Shown: positions 15,878 to 18,666 of the stretch, in pieces | Position numbering within the stretch: position 1 is the first letter of the stretch | How the letters are laid out: every line of letters starts with the position of its first letter | Origin: Anaerolineales bacterium | GTDB lineage: Bacteria; Chloroflexota; Anaerolineae; Anaerolineales; Anaerolineaceae | Length of the DNA: 18,666 nucleotides | Direction: 5' to 3' | NCBI GenBank assembly: GCA_020060485.1 | Contig: JAGVAB010000100.1 | Location: forward strand, 1-18,666 | Program-made: the position numbers and the translations under genes | The notes under the pieces: model-generated | Told to the model about the DNA's origin: nothing | Database searches by the model: none | Seen by the model: the letters and a program-made list of their open reading frames with translations, nothing else

Positions 15878-16600
15878 ATGCCAGCAGGAAACAGCTTTTT
15901 ACTAGCCATTATATTTTTTGTCATCGGCGCATTGCTTGGCGCACTGTTGACCTCACTGCTTTCTGCATCCCGCAGAGATGACGAACACGAGTCTTCCCCG
16001 GTCAGCTCCTCTACCGGAGCACAAGCGCGCAGGCCGGCCGGTCTGTCCGGCGGCAGCTTTCAGGAAATCGCCTGCCTGTGGCGGAAAGATGAGCAAGGCA
16101 AGCTGATCACCGAGATCAAAGGTTCTGCCTATCCATCTGTGGAGCAAATGTCCCCAACTGCCCGCCAGCAGTCGCGAGACCTGGCGCGGGAGTGGCTGAC
16201 CTGGCTGGGAGAAGATCTTCCCCAGAGTACAGCACCGGGCCAGGCGCCTGTTGCCGCCGCCCGCGCCCCTTCTCTGGAGGATCTGAAAATCACCCTGCCG
16301 TCGCCAGCCCCCAAAAAGAAGCTGCCCGACATCCTCAATGACCAGGAACAGGAAAAGAAACCCGAGATCATCGAGGATAGCATCGTGGTGCAGATTGACA
16401 ACATCCTGCAAGAAATGCTGACCGGCTCAACGCTGGAATCGCGCGGTATCCGCCTGACAGAAGGCGCCAACATGAGCGTCATTGTCTGGGTGGGAAATGA
16501 ATTTTTCCAGGGCATTGACCATGTTCCCGATCCTGTCATCGCCCAGGTGATCCGTACTGCCGTGGCCGAGTGGGAAAAGCGCTCGGTTCCCAATCGTTGA
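15878..16600 (+). CDS. Membrane-anchored protein of unknown function
   Basis: A 240-residue protein. An N-terminal hydrophobic segment at about residues 6-29 (SFLLAIIFFVIGALLGALLT) serves as membrane anchor. A variable Ser/Ala/Pro-rich middle contains one block, FQEIACLWRKDEQGKLITEI, and AREWLTWLGED. The C-terminal segment (about 165-235) has the most ordered look: EDSIVVQIDNILQEML, GIRLTEGANMSVIVWVGNEF and VIAQVIRTAVAEWEKRS. I recognise no named domain. The ATG at 15878 is preferred to the one at 15872 because AAAGGG then lies at usable spacing. It precedes the SHOCT-like gene by 61 bp. The topology suggests a single-pass protein with a cytoplasmic or extracellular beta/alpha domain. Confidence 0.75.
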   Translation: MPAGNSFLLAIIFFVIGALLGALLTSLLSASRRDDEHESSPVSSSTGAQARRPAGLSGGSFQEIACLWRKDEQGKLITEIKGSAYPSVEQMSPTARQQSRDLAREWLTWLGEDLPQSTAPGQAPVAAARAPSLEDLKITLPSPAPKKKLPDILNDQEQEKKPEIIEDSIVVQIDNILQEMLTGSTLESRGIRLTEGANMSVIVWVGNEFFQGIDHVPDPVIAQVIRTAVAEWEKRSVPNR

Positions 16601-16661
16601 TCGCGACTGTTTGCGGTAAAATAAAAACTGACGGATTGCCATTTTTCGTATAAGGAGTTGC

Positions 16662-17045
16662 ATGACCACTTCAGAAGAACGCATGAAGATCCTCACCATG
16701 ATCCAGGACGGCACCATCACTGCTGAGGAAGGCATGCGCCTTTTGGAAACCCTGGAAGAAGCCCCGCCGCAGGCGGCTTCATCCAACCGGCCAACAGCTG
16801 CGGGCGGCGGGCGCTATGTGCGCGTACGCGTCACCGACACCGACAGCGGCAAAACACGGGTTAACATCCGCCTGCCAGTCAGCGTGGTATCTGCTGGTCT
16901 GAAAATGGGCGCCCGTTTTTCACCCGAAGTGGAAGGACTGGATATGGGGCAACTGATGACCTTCATCCGCACGGGAGAAACCGGTCAGGTGATCGATATT
17001 TACGATGATGAAGATGGGGAACGGGTGGAAGTTTTCGTGGAATGA
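16662..17045 (+). CDS. SHOCT-like (YvlB/LiaX N-terminal-like) domain protein
   Basis: A 127-residue protein. The N-terminal helix-turn-helix-like hairpin RMKILTMIQDGTITAEEGMRLLETLEE (about 7-33, shown in part) is typical of SHOCT-like oligomerisation modules seen at the start of YvlB and LiaX-type proteins. After a short Ala/Pro linker, a second part (about 50-127) reads YVRVRVTDTDSGK, VNIRLPVSVV and a C-terminal IDIYDDEDGERVEVFVE, a beta-rich segment found in the same proteins. AAGGAG is placed well before the ATG. Its role is unknown; homologous domains take part in cell-envelope stress sensing in Firmicutes. A strong terminator follows. Confidence 0.8.
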   Translation: MTTSEERMKILTMIQDGTITAEEGMRLLETLEEAPPQAASSNRPTAAGGGRYVRVRVTDTDSGKTRVNIRLPVSVVSAGLKMGARFSPEVEGLDMGQLMTFIRTGETGQVIDIYDDEDGERVEVFVE

Positions 17046-17108
17046 GACTTACCGGCACTGAATCAAACCGACATCTCGACCAACTCGGTGTACAGTTTGA
17101 TAACGACA

Positions 17109-17148
17109 AAAGCTGCGGCTGTTGATACTGGCCGCAGCTTTGTTTTTT
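17109..17148 (+). terminator. Intrinsic terminator after the SHOCT-like gene
   Basis: AAAGCTGCGGC (17109-17119) and GCCGCAGCTTT (17131-17141) form an 11-bp stem with an 11-nt loop, followed by six T (17143-17148). On the opposite strand the stem is bordered by TTTTG, so it may also stop the minus-strand transcript from 17230-17811. Confidence 0.92.
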
Positions 17149-17149
17149 G

Positions 17150-17209
17150 GGGTCTCCTGGATTTGCCGTGGAAGAGGAGTTTGGTACATCGCGCCACTTC
17201 CCAACAAAC
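17150..17209 (+). repeat. Imperfect ~60-bp direct repeat, copy 1
   Basis: Hand alignment with 17985-18043 gives about 49 identical positions of 60, with one gap. The best-conserved core is CGCCACTTCCCAA (17192-17204) and TTTGG-ACATC. Each copy can fold into an imperfect hairpin, here through GGAAG and CTTCC. It sits directly behind the terminator at 17109-17148. Confidence 0.7.
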
Positions 17210-17229
17210 CTCTTTCTTTCAGATGACGC

Positions 17230-17811
17230 TCATTTGGAGATTGTGGGCACGTCCTGCTCCTCGGCAAACAGCTTTTGCAGCGAAGTGACCACATGGCCTT
17301 GCATTTGATGATCGAAGTTTGGATAATTGTGACCGTTGCTGCTGGTCTGGGGAACAATCGCCCCAGCCAACCTTTCCAGCAAAATTTCGCCTGCCACAGG
17401 TGAGCGTTGATTCAGTCCAGCCATCGTCTGACGGCTGAGGCGAACCATCGTACATTCATCCACGGCCTGGGCTGCCGAGGTATGGCAGTCCCGTCCCAGG
17501 GCAGTTGACCAGCCAAACACACCGCCCGGCGCAATATGCGCCACGGTCAGCGGCGGCCCGTCATAGGGCTTGTAACGGATCAACACTTCCCCTTCCAACA
17601 GAAAATACAAATGCCCGGCCCGTTCACCCTGGTCAAAAATGATCACTCCTGGCGCATAAGTTCTGCACTCAAAAATTGCAGCCAGGGCATCCCACTGGTC
17701 ATCGGTCAGATCATGAAAGATTGGCAAATTGCAATACTTTTTATCCAGCATAACCCCCATATTAATCCATTGGTGTGGAACAGGTGAAGTGGCAAACATC
17801 CTCAAACCCAT
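17230..17811 (-). CDS. Cyclic nucleotide-binding domain protein (Crp/Fnr-like, no HTH)
   Basis: A 193-residue protein made mostly of one cyclic-nucleotide-binding-like beta-roll: FHDLTDDQWDALAAIFECRT (about 32-51), then GVIIFDQGERAGHLYFLLEGEV (in part), YDGPPLTVAHIAPGGVFGWS and DECTMVRLSRQTM. The phosphate-binding cassette typical of cAMP binders (GE....RxA) is not evident, so the ligand may differ. The C-terminus (about 155-193) is short and polar and has no winged-helix DNA-binding domain, unlike true Crp/Fnr regulators. Possible starts are 17811, 17760 and 17751; the beta-roll homology begins only after 17751. The gene lies alone on the minus strand between two copies of a direct repeat. 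Confidence 0.8.
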   Translation of the reverse strand: MGLRMFATSPVPHQWINMGVMLDKKYCNLPIFHDLTDDQWDALAAIFECRTYAPGVIIFDQGERAGHLYFLLEGEVLIRYKPYDGPPLTVAHIAPGGVFGWSTALGRDCHTSAAQAVDECTMVRLSRQTMAGLNQRSPVAGEILLERLAGAIVPQTSSNGHNYPNFDHQMQGHVVTSLQKLFAEEQDVPTISK

Positions 17812-17853
17812 GACAAATCTTACCAGAGCAGGTTACAAGCACGCCTGCCTGCC

Positions 17854-17879
17854 ATGACATCCATCAAGGGAAATGTCAT
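17854..17879. repeat. 7-bp inverted repeat upstream of the CNBD gene
   Basis: ATGACAT (17854-17860) and ATGTCAT (17873-17879) form a dyad with a 12-nt spacer, about 45 bp upstream of the CNBD gene. It might be an operator, but arms this short arise easily by chance. Confidence 0.25.
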
Positions 17880-17984
17880 TGACAAATCAATACACAACCA
17901 TGAACACACCAAATTCATACCATCAGGGATGTTCTTGCAAACGATGTAACCTTTTTCGTCCCCAGGCATCTATTCAACAGAAAT

Positions 17985-18043
17985 GGGTCTTCGGAATTTG
18001 CCTGGGAAAGGTGTTTGGCACATCACGCCACTTCCCAAAGAAC
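17985..18043 (+). repeat. Imperfect ~60-bp direct repeat, copy 2
   Basis: Same orientation as copy 1 at 17150-17209. It can fold through TGGGAA (18003-18008) and TTCCCA (18032-18037) with further inner pairs. It lies 46 bp upstream of the OsmC-family gene, in a 278-bp gap that otherwise shows no gene. Confidence 0.7.
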
Positions 18044-18089
18044 CCGGAAATAATCCATCCATAATGTAACCTCGCAAGGAGAAAAAACA

Positions 18090-18482
18090 ATGGAAATGCG
18101 AATCGATTTTCCCGGCGGCGCCCGGGTCAACGCCAGCTTTGGCCCTCATACCATCATCACCGATCAGGACGGCTCTGCCCCCACACCCTTTGCCACGTTT
18201 CTGGCCTCGTTGGGTACCTGTGCCGGCATTTATGTGCTTGGTTTCTGCCAGCAGCGCGGCCTGCCCAGTGAGGGCATCCAGATCATCCAGCGCGTCCACC
18301 AGAATCCTTTCAGCGGCATGGTGGACAAAATTGATCTGGAAATCCAGGTGCCTTCCACCTTCCCGGAGCGTTACCACGAAGCGCTGATCCGTTCCGCCAA
18401 TTTGTGCGCAGTCAAGAAACACATGGAAAACCCGCCACAGTTCGATGTCTACACGAAAGCCATTGACCCAGTGGCCGCATAA
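18090..18482 (+). CDS. OsmC family protein
   Basis: A 130-residue OsmC/Ohr-fold protein. The two reactive cysteines of the family are both present: one in FLASLGTCAGIYVLGF (about residue 44) and one in SANLCAVKKHMENPP (about residue 107). This fold reduces organic hydroperoxides with the Cys pair; the LGTC and CAVKKHM contexts fit the YhfA/OsmC-like branch more than Ohr. The N-terminal beta-strands (MRIDFPGGARVNASFGPHTI) are short, so the protein is a compact version of the 140-residue family. AAGGAG precedes the ATG at good spacing. It is the only gene of its transcript, with a stem-loop after it. Confidence 0.9.
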   Translation: MEMRIDFPGGARVNASFGPHTIITDQDGSAPTPFATFLASLGTCAGIYVLGFCQQRGLPSEGIQIIQRVHQNPFSGMVDKIDLEIQVPSTFPERYHEALIRSANLCAVKKHMENPPQFDVYTKAIDPVAA

Positions 18483-18506
18483 TCCAACCCTGCAATCTGA
18501 TAACCG

Positions 18507-18542
18507 GCGCTCCCCCTGCAATGCAATGTTCGGGGGGAGCGC
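18507..18542 (+). terminator. Stem-loop after the OsmC gene
   Basis: GCGCTCCCCC (18507-18516) and GGGGGAGCGC (18533-18542) form a perfect 10-bp GC-rich stem with a 16-nt loop. It is followed by ATTAAGC and not by a T-tract, so termination may be weak or Rho-dependent. Confidence 0.55.
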
Positions 18543-18602
18543 ATTAAGCAGTAAGCGCAAACTCGCCTGGGGAGTGGCTAAAAATTGGGCTAAAATAGAG
18601 AA

Positions 18603-18666
18603 ATGAAAACATGTCCGAAATGTGAAAGAACAGACCGACAGAACCGAGCAGGGAAAACCGAAAGCG
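18603..18666 (+). CDS. Start of a zinc-ribbon protein, possibly a transposase (partial)
   Basis: The frame from ATG 18603 is open to the window edge and begins MKTCPKCERTDRQNRAGKTE. A CPKC pair at the very N-terminus followed by a short basic segment is the usual start of the zinc ribbon in IS1/IS1595-type transposases and similar short proteins. A -10-like TAAAAT (18591-18596) lies close upstream, and there is no good ribosome-binding site. Only 21 codons are visible, so the identity is tentative. Confidence 0.4.
   Translation, partial: MKTCPKCERTDRQNRAGKTES

Noticed and set aside
17873..18064. Small open frame of 63 codons upstream of the OsmC gene
   Set aside because: It has no ribosome-binding site, overlaps the direct-repeat copy and its translation is not protein-like; better explained as noncoding.
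18560..18590. Possible third copy of the 17150/17985 repeat
   Set aside because: Only about a dozen bases (TGGGGAGTGGC against TGGGAAGTGGC on the opposite strand) agree; too short to call.

Overview
The window looks like a chromosomal stretch from a Chloroflexota bacterium, most likely Anaerolineae-like. This is inferred from gene style, not from a marker gene. Three secreted or surface proteins carry a lipobox followed by a Thr/Pro linker of the TATEVPPTxTPxP type that is common in that group. The aspartyl-tRNA synthetase is of the archaeal/eukaryotic-like form. The B12-binding part of methylmalonyl-CoA mutase is a separate gene next to meaB. Most genes are moderately GC-rich; two patches (about 4100-5060 and 9180-10200) are clearly more AT-rich and look accessory.

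Layout. 1-1600 (+): a PadR-type regulator, with a perfect 31-bp palindrome over its own promoter, followed 1 bp later by an alpha/beta hydrolase. A terminator at 1634-1676 separates this from a minus-strand operon at 1699-3991: surE, a GNAT acetyltransferase and a class I isoprenoid-synthase-like protein. Minus-strand accessory genes follow: a tandem pair of paralogous envelope proteins (4104-6071, one membrane-anchored and one lipoprotein), a DUF1295 membrane protein (6199-7065), a lipoprotein with a lectin/glucanase-like domain (7264-8112), a small and probably frameshifted zinc-ribbon protein overlapping another lipoprotein gene (8260-9184), and an AT-rich DUF4238 gene (9325-10182).

From 10307 the strand switches at a divergent promoter region to plus-strand housekeeping genes: B12-binding mutase subunit and meaB (10307-11753), then aspS, a RimL-type acetyltransferase and prs as a tight cluster (11916-14818), a string of three hairpins, and mutM with a TTG start (14934-15773). 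Two small uncharacterised genes follow (15878-17045), ending in a strong terminator. The right end holds a cyclic-nucleotide-binding-domain protein without a DNA-binding domain on the minus strand, flanked by two copies of a ~60-bp imperfect direct repeat, then an OsmC-family gene. The first codons of a zinc-ribbon protein, possibly a transposase, run off the edge.

No CRISPR array, tRNA, rRNA, phage module or recognisable defence operon is visible. No stretch over 300 bases lacks a gene. The strongest candidates for something undescribed are the PadR palindrome circuit, the paralogous envelope pair, the isoprenoid-synthase-like enzyme in the surE operon, and the dispersed hairpin/direct-repeat elements.
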